A stretch of 64,000 bases of DNA from Cocos nucifera (lineage: Eukaryota > Streptophyta > Magnoliopsida > Arecales > Arecaceae): positions 62,001-126,000 of the forward strand of contig QRFJ01003335.1 in NCBI GenBank assembly GCA_006176705.1, given 5' to 3'. Under the pieces are notes generated by a model. That model saw nothing but the letters and a program-made list of their open reading frames with translations. It was not told where the DNA came from and made no database searches. The position numbers and the translations under genes are program-made. Below are positions 21,685 to 33,640 of this stretch, piece after piece (the stretch's first letter is position 1; each line of letters begins with the position of its first letter).

Positions 21685-24099
21685 GAATTTATCACATCTA
21701 ATATGATATCTAAAATCACTAATATTAGATCATAAAATAAATAAAAATTTAGATCTAAGGTAGATATGAAAAATTTCTAAAGCAGCTCTGATACCAGTTG
21801 AAGGAAAAACTTATTTCTGCCATAGGATCGATCTGATCTGATTTGAAGCATATTTTTTCAAAATAATTTCTATAAAAATTGATCAAATCAGAGAGCTTTC
21901 AGATTTGATCCTAATGATCTAATATTAAAAATTAAAATTAAAATTTAATTTAGAAACATTAGATGTTATCTTTTGGATAAACCGCTTTTATCCTATCGAT
22001 GATCAACGAAAGTCTGAGATCTTGGATCAAGCCATGCATGCGTCTAGCCTCTACTGGAGTCTACTCAGGCTGGATCTAGACACACTCTCCTTTTGGATTT
22101 GATGCCAAAAATTTAGATCAGATTTGAATATCTAAAGCCTTCAAAATAATCTTCTAAGGCTGCATCCGATCTCTTGATGTAGAACACCCGATCGCGATCT
22201 TTGCTCTGGCTTCTTTCAACCTTTGACTACTGAACCTGCGCCCAACCTGGTATGGGCATGGAGAAAGAAGAGAGAACTAGAGGGAGGCATGGATAGGAGA
22301 TAGGGTGGCAGCTTTAGGGCATGGGAAATCATAAACTCACAAACCCTAGGGTGCAAGGTCTCATAAATAGAGTTCTGCACCAACTTAGAGTCCTGATTGA
22401 TCAAACAATCTAATTGCTTGATTAATCAAACTCTCAATCAGATATCCCATGTTAAAACACCATGCCTCTACCTAGTTTTGTCACCCAAAATTCTCCAAAA
22501 TATGCCACACAAATTAGATAAGGGAGGAAGGGTGGCGTGGGATTCTATCTTCAAGAGTTTGTTCTCAACAAAACTCCTCCATGCCTCCTTGAATTTGTGC
22601 GCATGCCATAGGGGGAAAGGCCCACTATTTTTCTCATAAATAATCCCCTTTGGGATGTGCACCCCAAATGAAAATAATGGGTGCATGCCTCCACTTTTCT
22701 TTCTTGCAAAGAATTGGTCAAACGATCAAGAAAATGGTAGGTCATGTCCTGATGAAATCGAAAATAGCAGGTTGTGTCAGGAATTGGTAGGTGTTGTCTT
22801 ATTTCCATCTAATGGATTAAGACAATCTTTTTCTGATCTAGACAAGCTCTAGTTAGATCAAGATAAAGCCATATAGAATTTTTAGATAAGTCCAAACTAA
22901 TTTGGCTCAGTCGAGATGAACTAAAAAGACTATAGAAGAAAAATGTTAGGCTCAATCGTGTGCTAGCACGATTTTCTTGAACCTAATTGGATCAGATCCA
23001 AATCAATCAAACTGGGTTTGTCTAATTGATCACATCTAGACCCAAACTTTTATTTGTGTGATCTAATTAGATTTAGTTCTGTATGATAATGGGATATATC
23101 GTGATCTCTATCATCGATATCATCGAAACATCTTTCGATGGATCAGAACTTTTCTGATTCACCCAATTGGAATGATCAATCATCAAGATCATTTTAATTG
23201 CTTCCAAAATTCATCAGTGATACCTAGCAATATATGATGGCAACCCATCAAAATTGAATAGGAACCTTTCAGTGCAGCTATCTGTGTGATTGGATTCTTC
23301 TATCTTATATCCCGATAGGATTAGGATTAAGGTGAACTCCTCAAATCCAACACCCTATCATATGAATAGATCATTCGATTCAAGTTCAATATGAAATTCT
23401 AATAAAAAATTCTTTTCTATTATTTCACTCTGCCATGACCATGGATTAAGGAATCGATCTCATGATCATTATAGGACTACTCCTCATCTACCAAGGTAGA
23501 TAGATCCCTTATTGGTGTAATCCAATTTCTACAATGAACATGCTATAGCCAACAAACATCTCAGGGTTTTGAATGGCTAAGAGATCGGGTTAAGGTGTAG
23601 TTAAACTAACACCCTCAAAGTGAACTACCGATGCACCTCAAATCAAAGAACCAATCATACCATTGCAGCATCAAGCCAGTCGTCGATGAGAAGTTAGACT
23701 CCCTTATGACTAGTCGAGGTGGTCACGCTCAGTGCTCTCAATCTCTAAGGAGTATCTATACTCTTTTTTCAGTATCTCCATACCATAGACTCAAGACTCA
23801 TCTATCCTAACAAAGTGGTCGTACACCAACCTTTCAGATTGATCACTATTTTCATGATGATCCAACAGTCGGGAGTAGTTTATGAGTTAATTATGAAAAT
23901 TTATGTCTTAAATTTTCAACTCTTGAAAATATGAATTGTCATTACCATTAACTTAAAGGATAGATCACAGATACTATGTATACAATATGATAGAATAAAA
24001 TAATTCTTTATTAATTTTTAAGTTAAAATTATAAAATTGCCCTTAGAAGTGCATTACAAGTATTAGCCAATCTGACTTCTAGGGCACACATCTAATACA
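21685..24099 (-). mobile_element. Copia element G: leader stub, PBS and 5' LTR
   Basis: A diverged relative of A/C. From left: about 100 bp of leader, a tRNA-Met PBS (21785-21796, GCTCTGATACCA on plus) and an LTR from 21799 to 24099. The remainder of G is absent, replaced by F. LTR length (2301 bp) and layout match C, but base identity is clearly lower, so G is older. Confidence 0.8.
21799..24099 (-). repeat. 5' LTR of copia G
   Basis: Starts TGAAGGAAAAAC and ends TCTAATACA (plus orientation). A TATA-like CTCTATTTATGAG (minus strand) is at 22360-22372. The W-box run seen in A and C is not present, and the frames open in the A/C LTRs are interrupted here. Confidence 0.8.
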
Positions 24100-24619
24100 G
24101 AAAACTAGCCATTATGTTCTGTCCCGATATTGGGGTCGACACTTTTCTTCAGGTGTCGACACTTTTTTTTAGATGTCGACACTTTTTGCTTTGGGATCAA
24201 CACCTGCTGGGATTTGAAAAAATTTTGCTTTCTATCTTCTGTTCTATGCAATAGAGGTCGACCCTAGGGTCATCATCTGACATAGGGATCGACCTAAAGG
24301 TCATTCCTTCTGCATGCCAGTGCATGCCAAAGGGCAAAGGTTAACACCTGGCCTTCTTGAACCTTAAAATCTTAACATTTTTGCTTAATTTCAGGGTAGG
24401 GATCAATACCTTTAGCTTTAAGGTCGATACTTCCAAGTTTGAAACTTAAAAATAATTTCTTTGAAGCCCTTGACTTGAAGTTTTTTGTATAAATCCTTTC
24501 TTGGATTAATTCTTTAGTTTGAACACCTAGAAAGATCTACATCCACTTTTGAAATACATCATTAAATACTTAAATACTCAAAATTTAACGATCATCAAAA
24601 TCAAGCATGGGGTCAACAC
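24100..24619. repeat. Decayed repeat with GTCGACACT motifs
   Basis: Three close copies of GTCGACACTTTT at about 24131-24190, then looser 'ggtcgacc' and 'ggatcaac' copies to about 24430. It resembles a repeat-bearing LTR or leader, but no termini are visible. Confidence 0.4.
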
Positions 24620-25250
24620 GTGGATACACATTATGATATACCCTATCCACAATATCAATCTTCTCCAAACAATAATGAGTCAACTTCTGAAGTGAGGATT
24701 CAGCAAGCATTAAATAAGTTAGAATTCATCAATCAAACTGTCTAATAGACCTTTCACTCCTGTATACAAAACTTTAAAGAACTAGAGAAGCGAGTACGTA
24801 CATTCAAACAACAGAAGGAAGGAGAGTTGCCGAGTAAGCCCGAGAGTGAACCTAAGGGACAATACCTAGCTAGAAATTTTAATGTCCCTATAACATTTCT
24901 TGAATAATTAATTAAAACTCACAAAAATAATATGGTCATAGAACAACCTCATAAAACTAAAAAGATCCTAATAGACGATATAATTGAGACAAAAATGTAT
25001 AGGAAAGAACTATAATGGTGGGATAAACCAAATTCATCACCTTATTTACCTATGGACCCTTGCCCAAGTGCCTTAGAATCACCAATTTCTTTTAACAAGA
25101 AAGGACTAACTAAAGAGATGATGAAATTAATAGAGACTTTCCAAGAATAATAGATGAATAACATACTAAAGGAAGCTTCACCAATAATTCTTTTCTAAAA
25201 TTTTATAAATTCTTGTTTGGCTCATTATGATGTGGACGATTAAAAGAATA
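24620..25250 (+). pseudogene. Gag-like fragment, probably Ty3/gypsy
   Basis: Plus-strand translation with shifts gives SEVRIQQALNKLEFINQTV, NFKELEKRVRTFKQQKEGEL and PKGQYLARNFNVPITFLE, which resembles the coiled, Q-rich tail of Athila-type gag. A further stretch with WDKPNSSPYLPMDPCPSALE is not recognised. Many stops. Assignment is by pattern only. Confidence 0.4.
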
Positions 25251-25279
25251 AGTACCCTACAAGCCAATCACATGGTTGA

Positions 25280-27545
25280 TGTGATAGAACTTTTCTGTAT
25301 AAATCTCCAACTCATATAATGATATTTATTCTGATATTAATAAATTGAGGCATTTAATTCATCTTTCTAGTTGCATCTTTTATATTTATAGATTATGATG
25401 AACCCCAAAGATTAGGGCAATGATTTTAGGGGACATGAATAAGTCATGCTTATGAGACCTAAAATCTTGAAATCCTAATCTTGAATATTCGTAGTCATAG
25501 GAATATTTTGAGTTGGGGATCAATGTTTCGGATGGACTAGCATATCCTATATATGCTTGATGAAGAGGGTGGCAGATCTCACAAGCCACTTGTATAGGGA
25601 ACACTAATATAAGGATGTGGGCACTCATTGAAGTATGAGTTTACTGAATTAACTCGTTAAAGAAAATATTTTATGGAATCTTACATGCATGTCAAAAGAT
25701 GGTTCTCTATGTAGGAGTTGTGCAAGTGATCCTTAGACCTGAGATCACCATGGTACCTTATGCACACAAGTCCATATTTTTAGTTCATACTCAATCATGA
25801 TATTAAGTCATGAATGGGGTATTCTAAATATGGTCAAGTATGTATGAAGGTTGTGAGTAGGTCAACAAGGAATCAATCACTCCTAGTAAGAGGAGATGAC
25901 ATCCTATGTATTCTCATCTATTGATAACTGAGTAAGACTTTGGCCAAAGTAGAATGAAGATTAGATATGGCTTCTAATCATTCATTAGAGTTTTCATTAA
26001 TTGATGGAGAATCGATATGGATATATGTTTGAGTTTGACATTTATCCATGCTCATAAACGTATTTAGGATGCAGAATGATCGAGGGATTAAATTGCACAA
26101 GTAATTGCCACTGAAGGGTATATTTGACATTTTCATCAAATTCCACATCTTCTGGATAGTCATGATATGTTGTTAGATGTCAATCTTGACTTATGAATTT
26201 TGATCAAATTAATGAGATTAATTTAATTTTCAATTAGATAGTGCTTCTAATTGATGAAATCGAATTGGCATTAACCCTAATCAATTGAGATTGAGTCCAA
26301 TTGAATTATATTGAAATGCACCCGAGCCTACTGTTGGCTAGATGTGGAGCTCAATAGGTCACATACATAAAGAAATAGATCAAAAATTAATTTTAGGATC
26401 ATTGGATCCTAATTGGTTAGCTAATTGGCATGCTAGCACGTGTTGGCTAACCTAATTCCTTGCCAAATCAGTTGTGGCTCAAATCCTTGTACTTTTGGCT
26501 AATCAATTTTTATTTTAATTTAAATTTTGGTTAAGTCAAAAATGTTGGCCAGCAAATATTTGCGATTTGGCATTATCTGGATTTAATTTGGACTCATCTT
26601 GGAAGAGTCCAAGGTAGCTAGAACTCCTTCCTAGAGTTGGCGCATAAATGGGTGGCATGAGATTTTATGTGTTACACAAGAAGACCAAGAGTCCTTTTGC
26701 CAAGGGTCTTTTATTAGGTAAATATCCCCAAAGGCTCTCTCTCTTAGGCACCAACAATATTTGACTTGGTCAAAAATATTGGTCGTAGGAAGTCTTTCTC
26801 CCGAGAAAACTATGCAAAGAGTCACGTAGCTTAGGTTATTGGCACCTAGGAGTCCTTCTGCTTGAAGGCACTCCAGTAGGTGCCTACTTTGGGACTCTAT
26901 TTCCCTTATCCATGCCATAACAAAAGGATTTTTAAAATAAATTTTGAAATAAATTGATAAAATTTGGAATTAATGTGGGAACGACGTATATGTGACGTTT
27001 CGAAGGCAGAAATCAATTTTTACATTTCTCTAAGACTCATTCTGCATTAAGCGACTTATCTGTCCCCTTGATAAGACTTTTAAATGGCTAATAAATACTT
27101 AGGAATGGGTGCTGTTGGTGCCTCATCTGGATCTATAAATAAGATATGGATGAAAGGTGTCGGACATTCCAATTTAGTGGCTTGTCTTAAGATTCTTCCT
27201 CCCTTTCTTTTGAGACAAGGTATTGGTTAGATAAAGAGTCTTCCTTTAGACAAGATCTTAACCAATACAAGAAGTCTTAATTAAGATAAGAGTTAGGAAG
27301 ATTATTTAAAAGAGCTAAGAGAGAATAATAGGGAGATTAAATTAGAGAGAACAAGGGAGAAGGAAGGCAAAGAAATTCTTGTTTAGAATTTAGCAAGCAA
27401 GGCTTCGATAGGAATTATTCTTGAATTTAATTTCTATATGGATTATTGTTGGAGGGTGAACATGTGGGCACTTCATAGAAATATATCATCACCAAATTAG
27501 ATATATAAGAGTATGTTCCTTTATCTTATATTATATACATGTATG
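25280..27545 (+). repeat. LTR-like sequence K with TATA box, interrupted by J
   Basis: About 2.2 kb without coding signal, composed like the copia LTRs of this window. A plus-strand TATA box (TCTATAAATAAG) is at 27132-27143. It breaks off at 27545 where J begins; the rest should lie beyond J and the nest, outside the window. The left terminus was not found. Confidence 0.45.
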
Positions 27546-28327
27546 TGATCCAGGTCCTCGAAGAGGTAACCTGAAATCTAGAGCGATATGGAGATCCATC
27601 GTACCAACCTACACCAGAAAACCAAACTAGAAATACTAGATTCAGAAGGTATAAGATGGACAGAATGTCTCTTACTAATAATCGAGGCCAAATATCAATT
27701 ATAACATACTAAAGGATGAGCTCCAAAGTGTACGATATTGTTCGTATATGTATATAATACAGCCCATAATCTAAAAATAAAAGTATAAATTGGACATTTT
27801 AAAGAAGAGAAGAAGACAACAGCCTGAGATAATGCAAACAGATAATAACTACGACCACTTGACATGACCATCAGATAGATATGATGGACAAACAATAAAG
27901 ATAGATAGACTATGCAGATAAAAAGAGAAAAAGTACTCAAACAAGTTTGTAGATAGATGACTTAATTAAATAAAAAAATCTTTTTTATATTATTTTAGAT
28001 TCAAAACAAACATACTAACAGACTAACAACTAAATATTTTTTGGTTTTCCTAAATTTAAAATAAACAAACTATCAAACTAACACCTAACTAACTAATATT
28101 TTTTGCTTTTTTCTGAAATAAACTTAAAACCAAACATTAGCACAAATTAAATAAACATAAAGTAACAACTACTAAACATAAGTACAAATATAAAGCAATA
28201 ACTAACAGTTAATATAAATAGTTAAATAAACTAACTACTAACATACTACTAAATAGTTAATATAAATAGTTACTATTCAAGCATACTAGACAGTAGTTAA
28301 CTAGTAAATAGTTAATGCTAAGCACTG

Positions 28328-28425
28328 GTGATTGCACGGTTGTTTACAATGCAATCGAGATACTGAGGGTATGAGGACGTATTTGGATTATTTATCCTGA
28401 TTGCATGGTTGTTTATAATGCAACC
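28328..28425. repeat. Direct repeat, 70-bp spacing
   Basis: TGATTGCACGGTTGTTTACA at 28328 and TGATTGCATGGTTGTTTATA at 28398, each continuing with 'atgcaa'. Confidence 0.6.
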
Positions 28426-29054
28426 TCTACCAGTCTCAGGATTGGATTATCCTTCAAGGTTGACTATTGTTTTATAAAGTAACCCCGTGTAGTACTTGGG
28501 TGATTTTTCTCATACTAGGTACCCCGATTTATAGTACTGGGTAGTGGTTTCTACAACAGTACTATTGTATCTGCTCCAATACTGAGTAGTGATTTCTGCA
28601 ATAGTACCGAGCTACAGTGCTGAATAGTAACTATGAACAATAACTATGAATAGTAACAATGAATAGTAACTATGAATAGTAATTATGAACAATAATATAA
28701 ATAGTAATTAAGAACTAATTATGAAGAAAAGTATACTTCATTTACATAGTACTTATATTAGTGCTGAAGAAAGCTCAAAAGCATACCATACAAGCTTAAA
28801 CAAACTTATTTACATACCAGATATGCCAAGCACGCTTAATACAAGCTAATACATGCTAATCATACACTAAACATACTTACTTACATAATTATAAGAGAGC
28901 TTTGGCAAGAGTTTTCTCTCAAAAGAAGAAGATGAACAGTAGAAGGAAAGAAAAATGAAGATGGAATGGAGAAGTGAAGGAAAGGGCTAATGAAGAGGAG
29001 AGGAGAAGATTCTCTAGAAGAGAATGATGTGGAAGAAAGAGAAGGAGTTTTGAT

Positions 29055-29064
29055 GTATTTATAG
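29055..29064 (-). promoter_or_regulatory. TATA box in J repeat
   Basis: Minus strand CTATAAATAC, followed by a long CT-rich leader (29050 to about 28900). A second CTATAAATAATGG is at about 29425-29437. Confidence 0.5.
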
Positions 29065-29545
29065 ATGGAAAAAGTGATGGAGTGGAGGGTTATGTAGAGA
29101 TTATGTGGAGGACATCTGTATGGTAAGAGATGAAGTGGATGTCAAAGTGGAGAAGTGGAGAATATGAGATGAGAAGATATGGAGATAATGAATGAAGAAG
29201 ATGAGAAGATGAGGAGATAATGAAGAGAGAAGATGAGAAGGAAAGAAAGGAAGAAGAGAAGAGAAGAGAGAAAGGATGAAGAAAGAGAAGCTCTGCCTTA
29301 GCTTTGGGAAGTGGCAAGAGAGAGAAGAGAAGAGACTCTCAACTCTCTAGGTGGAGCCTTCCCGCACTCGATTGCTTAGGCTATCGACCGCTCACTCCAT
29401 CTCCTCCTCCAGCTGAAGCTCTTTTCCATTATTTATAGATGAGGAAGGGGTGATGCGGACTTCACTTGACTTGGAGTCCATGGATTTGAAACTGAATGAA
29501 GTCCGGATCTTCTTATAGCTATTTTTTCCTATAGTTGTACTATTA

Positions 29546-29630
29546 GGAATCTTCCTGTAGATCGTTATACATCACTTCAGGAGTGTTGTTGGGAATCTTC
29601 TTATAGATCGTTATGCATCACTTCAGGAAT
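29546..29630. repeat. 46-bp direct duplication
   Basis: Two copies of a ~38-bp motif (ggaatcttc..tagatcgtta.gcatcacttcagga) starting at 29546 and 29592, upstream of the J TATA boxes on the minus strand; a possible enhancer duplication. Confidence 0.65.
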
Positions 29631-29773
29631 AATGTAGGCTGATTAATAGCTTTTATGGACCACTGATCATTTAGTTGGCTAGGCAATGATGGCTGCAGAT
29701 ATGAACTTGTTCTAAGATGAACCTGCAAGAAAATATGCTACGAATGTTTTGGTAGAGTGTTAGTAAGAAATCA

Positions 29774-29809
29774 TTTTTTTTTTCTTTGTTTTTTTTTGCT
29801 TAGCCCTAT
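29774..29809 (-). other. A-rich polypurine tract of J
   Basis: On the minus strand a run of about 20 A with G and C interruptions ends exactly at the TGATTTCTTAC that would start the 3' LTR. Confidence 0.5.
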
Positions 29810-29997
29810 GGGCTAAAGAGGATGTCGAAGGATGTTGGTCTGTTGGCAGCCTTCATATTGTTTTTGAGTTTGAGGCTTGCCTTAATTTCTTCAACAGTCT
29901 AGTATTGCTGTTGTCTTAATTTTCTTGCCACCCAATGAACGACTTCTAAATAGGTTGTCTTCTCAAGAGTATTACATATTCTGACTTCAAGATAGCC

Positions 29998-30378
29998 TCA
30001 ATTTCTTCCAATATCTTGTAATATAGTCACCACAGTCTGAGAGAATGTATCAATTTTCATAACCATGGAGATTATTTTCTCCAGTTCTTCGACTTCTGCA
30101 TGTCTAGTGCAGATATTATTGAAAGATAGAAAAAGCTTGCAATGAGTCCAGTTATCAATGATAAAGAGCCAAGTTGCTTTTTGATAGATTTCTTCACATG
30201 CCTTAGTGACTGGAACTTCTTGGGCCTCTTTCCAATAGTCAAGTCTTTCAAACTCAACTATAGTTGGCATCACTAGTATTTCACAAAGATTATGGAGAGA
30301 TGTAGGATTGAGTGATGGTTGAGTTACATGTCCTTCAACCTTTTGGATATTTTCTTTTTCAGTCAGGTGACTTGCCAT
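29998..30378 (-). CDS. Unidentified ORF downstream of J protease
   Basis: A 126-codon frame (MASHLTEKENIQ...) follows the protease region after about 100 bp. The middle has LDYWKEAQEVPVTKACEEIY; the C-terminal third is helical, VEELEKIISMVMKIDTFSQT, and may coil. Similar sequence runs past the stop to about 29830 (YLEVVHWVARKLRQQQY). It sits where RT would be expected in a petuvirus-like polyprotein, but I see no RT motif. Unknown function; it could be an accessory ORF or a remnant. Confidence 0.45.
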   Translation of the reverse strand: MASHLTEKENIQKVEGHVTQPSLNPTSLHNLCEILVMPTIVEFERLDYWKEAQEVPVTKACEEIYQKATWLFIIDNWTHCKLFLSFNNICTRHAEVEELEKIISMVMKIDTFSQTVVTILQDIGRN

Positions 30379-30559
30379 GATTCGTGAATTCTTTTGAACT
30401 TTTGGGTCCCTGTCAAGAAAGAAAAGACTTGAATATTATGATTGAGATAAAGGTTTATTTACCTATTTTTTCAAAACATCCTTCTTCTGAATGGATGATA
30501 AGGCTTTTCCCTTGTCATTCCAGAAAGATAATTCATTTATTTCAGTAGCTTCTCTTAAC

Positions 30560-30960
30560 TGATTAAGAAAAGATTCTTCAGGGTTAGAACAAAACTTAAA
30601 TATTACTTCATCACCATTTATGTGAGTAATTATCCCTTCGTTGGTGATAGCAAAAGGTTTGATTTGAGCTAGAAAGGTGTTTTCTAGAATAATTCCCTGT
30701 CTTAGAGTTTTAACAAGTAGAAAAGAAGACTGGAAAAAAGACTTATTAACACAAATATGAACATTAGAAATTTTATATTTTATCTTAAGATTTTCTCCAT
30801 TAGCAGTCTGGATACTTTGAGCTAATTTTCCATAATATTTAAAAGAAATTAATTCCTCCCTAATACAGTTGACATCAGCTCCAGAGTCAATTAAGGCTCT
30901 ATGAGTAAAATGATAGTCTTCAATTTTAAATGGGATCTCACAAAACCATTTTTGTTTTGC
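30560..30960 (-). pseudogene. Pararetroviral aspartic protease of J
   Basis: The active-site motif DSGAD is encoded at 30874-30888, preceded by HRALI and followed by VNCIREEL and a KYYGKL segment, then VHICVNKSFF and GIILENTFL. This is the arrangement of retroviral-type proteases in Caulimoviridae and gypsy elements, which process the capsid polyprotein as dimers. The frame stays open across the core, which makes it the best preserved part of J, but the frames on both sides are broken. Confidence 0.7.
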
Positions 30961-31469
30961 ATATCTATCAATGGATCCAATAAAGTCTTCTTCTTCTTCA
31001 AGGATAGGTTAAGGTTCATTTTCTTTAGAAATATTTTGAAGTGATTTTAGTTCTTCCTTAAGTAAGGTTATCTCTTTTCTTAATTGGGCTTGTTCTTTAA
31101 GTACTCCATCTAAACTAGTTTTCCGACCTTGTTATTTTCTTAGTCTTTGAAAAACTTCTTCCATAGAGTAAAAGTTTTGATTTTCCAAAGGGTTTTGAAC
31201 TTTAGATTTTTGTCCTTTGGTTAAGGTAAAAAATCTTTCAAGCTATTATTGTTGATCTTCTAGATTTTTCAGAGAATCTATCAAATCTATACTAAATTAT
31301 TCTTCATTGGATAAATCAAGGAGTTCATTTTTACTACTATCGCTTTTAACAAAGGGTTCGTTGCAGTAAGAACATTCTTCAGAGTTAGATTCGTCACTGG
31401 ACACTAAATTTAAGGTACATATTAGATATTCTAATTTCTCCTTGATACCTTCTAAGGTTTTTTCTTCAG

Positions 31470-32480
31470 AAATTTCTTGGATCTTCTTTTTAAAACTCTT
31501 AGGGCATCAACTTGCAAGATGACCCTCTTGATTACATTTAAAGTAGACTAGGGGTGTTTTCTGATAGTCAACCTTTTCTTTTCTTGGAAAAGGTTTTGAG
31601 TAAGATCTTGTGTCTTTCCTTTTCTTAGGAATCTTCTAAGATTTCTTTTTATAATGCTTTCTTTTATAATCCTTTGATTTTTTATACATTTATTGATATG
31701 GTTTATCTAATTGGAATCCAAATTGATAGCAAAAATCTCCTAATTCCTTTCTTCCAATTATCTTTTGTTTTTTTAATTGATCCCTAATTTTTAAATCATT
31801 ACATAATTTAGATCCAACAAGTTGAATTTTTTGAGCAATCTTACCTATATCAAATTGACTATAATTAATAACACCATCTCCTTCATTTCTAAGTCCAGTT
31901 CTAACCTTTTCGGCAAACAAAGGAGGTAATATTGATATGAACTTTTCTTTCTAGAATTCTTGGTTTGGGTTAGGAAGCTGATAGAGTTTTGAAAAGTAGG
32001 TGTCTTAATACCATCTAAAATCAGACATGGTTTTGCACTTTAAATTAATCAATTGTTCTCTGATTTTTTTATAAATATCAGTGCAATCACCAAAAAAGTG
32101 GTAGACGATATTCAAGATTAAGGTGACTACAGCATCAGAAATCTATTCTTGATAGGGATTTCAATCAGGATCATTTTTAACAGTATTAGCAATCTCCTGC
32201 TTTCGATAAGGAGTAAGATAATTATCCCACCAACCTCTTAATTGTCCTGAGAAACTAGAGACTATCATAGTAACAATAATTTTCTCAGAATTTCCATGAA
32301 CTTTGCAGGCATTAGAGTACATCATCATTTGATGACACATGAAAATAATTTTATATTTAGTAAATCCATCAAGATTCCATTCGACTAGGCTTCTTCCATC
32401 AAATTGAATGACGCATGTAGTATCAGAAGTCTCTTCTAACTACAAATCCGCATATGTTGGCCTGGGATAATAGTTTCTAA
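31470..32480 (-). pseudogene. Capsid-like region with CCHC zinc knuckle of J
   Basis: A RGWWDNYL motif (about 32217-32244) lies in a helical region; a basic linker follows (frame 31690-31920: NDLKIRDQLKKQKIIGRKEL), then a Lys/Arg-rich stretch and a zinc knuckle at about 31509-31546 in which the first Cys is Tyr and a stop lies before the last Cys. The order core, basic stretch, knuckle and acidic tail is that of caulimovirid coat proteins and some gag proteins. Several stops and shifts are present. Confidence 0.6.
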
Positions 32481-33640
32481 TTCTAGAAGCCTGCACAATT
32501 GGTCTATAGCTAGATATTTTATTAACCTCATAATTATGTCTATCTTCATGATTTTTTGGGATTTAGAGTTTACTAAGGATATTACTAACAAATTTTTCTT
32601 CTAATTCTTTATCAGATTTTTTTGATGAATATCCTTTATTGTCAATCAAGATGTATGGTTTATCAGAAGAATTGGTAGATAGATAGTTAATAGTATCTCT
32701 AAGTTTTAGGAAAGTCATTTTGGCACTTATTTGAGTAATAAATTCATCAAAAAAGGGAGGTCCTAGTTTGACCTTGGAGTCCAATTCATGAGAATTGAAC
32801 ATAGGTAGAACATTTTTTAAAGAAGAGGCTTTTTCTCCATTGCTTAGAGGCATCATAACTTGTTTTATTTTTTGACTTTTAGAAAATCTTCGAACGACCT
32901 TTCCAGTTTCTTCCTTTTTAAGAAGAATGTTTTCAGTCCTTTCGGTCTGGAGGCCAATGCTTCTAAGAGCAATATTAGTGAAATTCTATTGTTCGGCAAT
33001 TTGCTCAAGTTGTTCGACTTTAGGAGTTTCCTTAAGCCCAGTGTTGAACATCTTTAAAGGACTAACATGAATTCCTCCTTCTATTTATATTGGTTCAAAG
33101 GGAGGATGAACGAACTCAATATCAGGTCCTCTCCCAATTTTTCAGGATTTAGATGTAATCTTAACCATAGCAATTTGAAGCTCATGCTTAATATCTTCAA
33201 GTCCTTTGAAGTAATGGGTATCGAACCAATCAAAGAAAAGGATGTGTCTTTTTTTATCCTCCATTTGCCTAAACCAAATATCTCTAACAAAGCCTCTTTT
33301 TTGTTTATCATAGGTTTCAAAGAACCATAATCTTTTCTTGACATTTTTCATGGAATAGAAGTCTCTTCTCAACAATTCTTTGTTTATCTAAAACTCATTA
33401 GATTCTATACTATTGAGTTTAAGACCAGAGGTAGAACTCATTGGTTCATACATGGCATAAGCAATGATTGAGGCACCTTGTTGATCCTTTTCTCTTTCAA
33501 TAACAGGAGCATCAGAGGTAGAAAATTTTCTATCTAGAGTAATCCTTCTACTGGATGAGAAGTGAACTTCGACATTTCCTTCAGGGGTTTCAACAATCCT
33601 TTTAGCCATGGTGTTTTGAGCTTTCATGGGTTCTATAACT
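32481..33640 (-). pseudogene. J polyprotein linker between movement and capsid parts
   Basis: Broken frames at 33388-33627, 33142-33375 and 32563-32856. The last contains FFDEFITQISAKMTFLKLRD and an SSKKSDKELEEKFVSNIL tail. I do not assign a function; such linkers join MP and CP in single-ORF pararetroviruses. Codon frames need at least three shifts to connect. Confidence 0.45.

Larger units (their letters stand above)
27546..29773 (-). repeat. Putative 3' LTR of J
   Basis: Plus orientation TGATCCAGGTCCTCG ... GAAATCA, i.e. TGAT...ATCA. The first 15 bases resemble the 15 bases at 34597-34611 beside the PBS, with transitions only. Contents: A/T-rich 'actaac' tracts (27960-28320), a degenerate duplicated motif (28328-28425), 'gaatagtaactat' repeats (28610-28710), GA-rich blocks and TATA boxes. 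The right end abuts a polypurine tract. No second full copy is visible, so the LTR call is inferred. Confidence 0.45.

Noticed and set aside
24100..27545. A host gene between G and J
   Set aside because: No frame above about 95 codons, no splice pattern or family resemblance; composition and the TATA box suit an LTR.
29090..29317. A 75-codon Ser/Leu-rich frame
   Set aside because: It is the translation of a GA/CT-rich block in the proposed J repeat.
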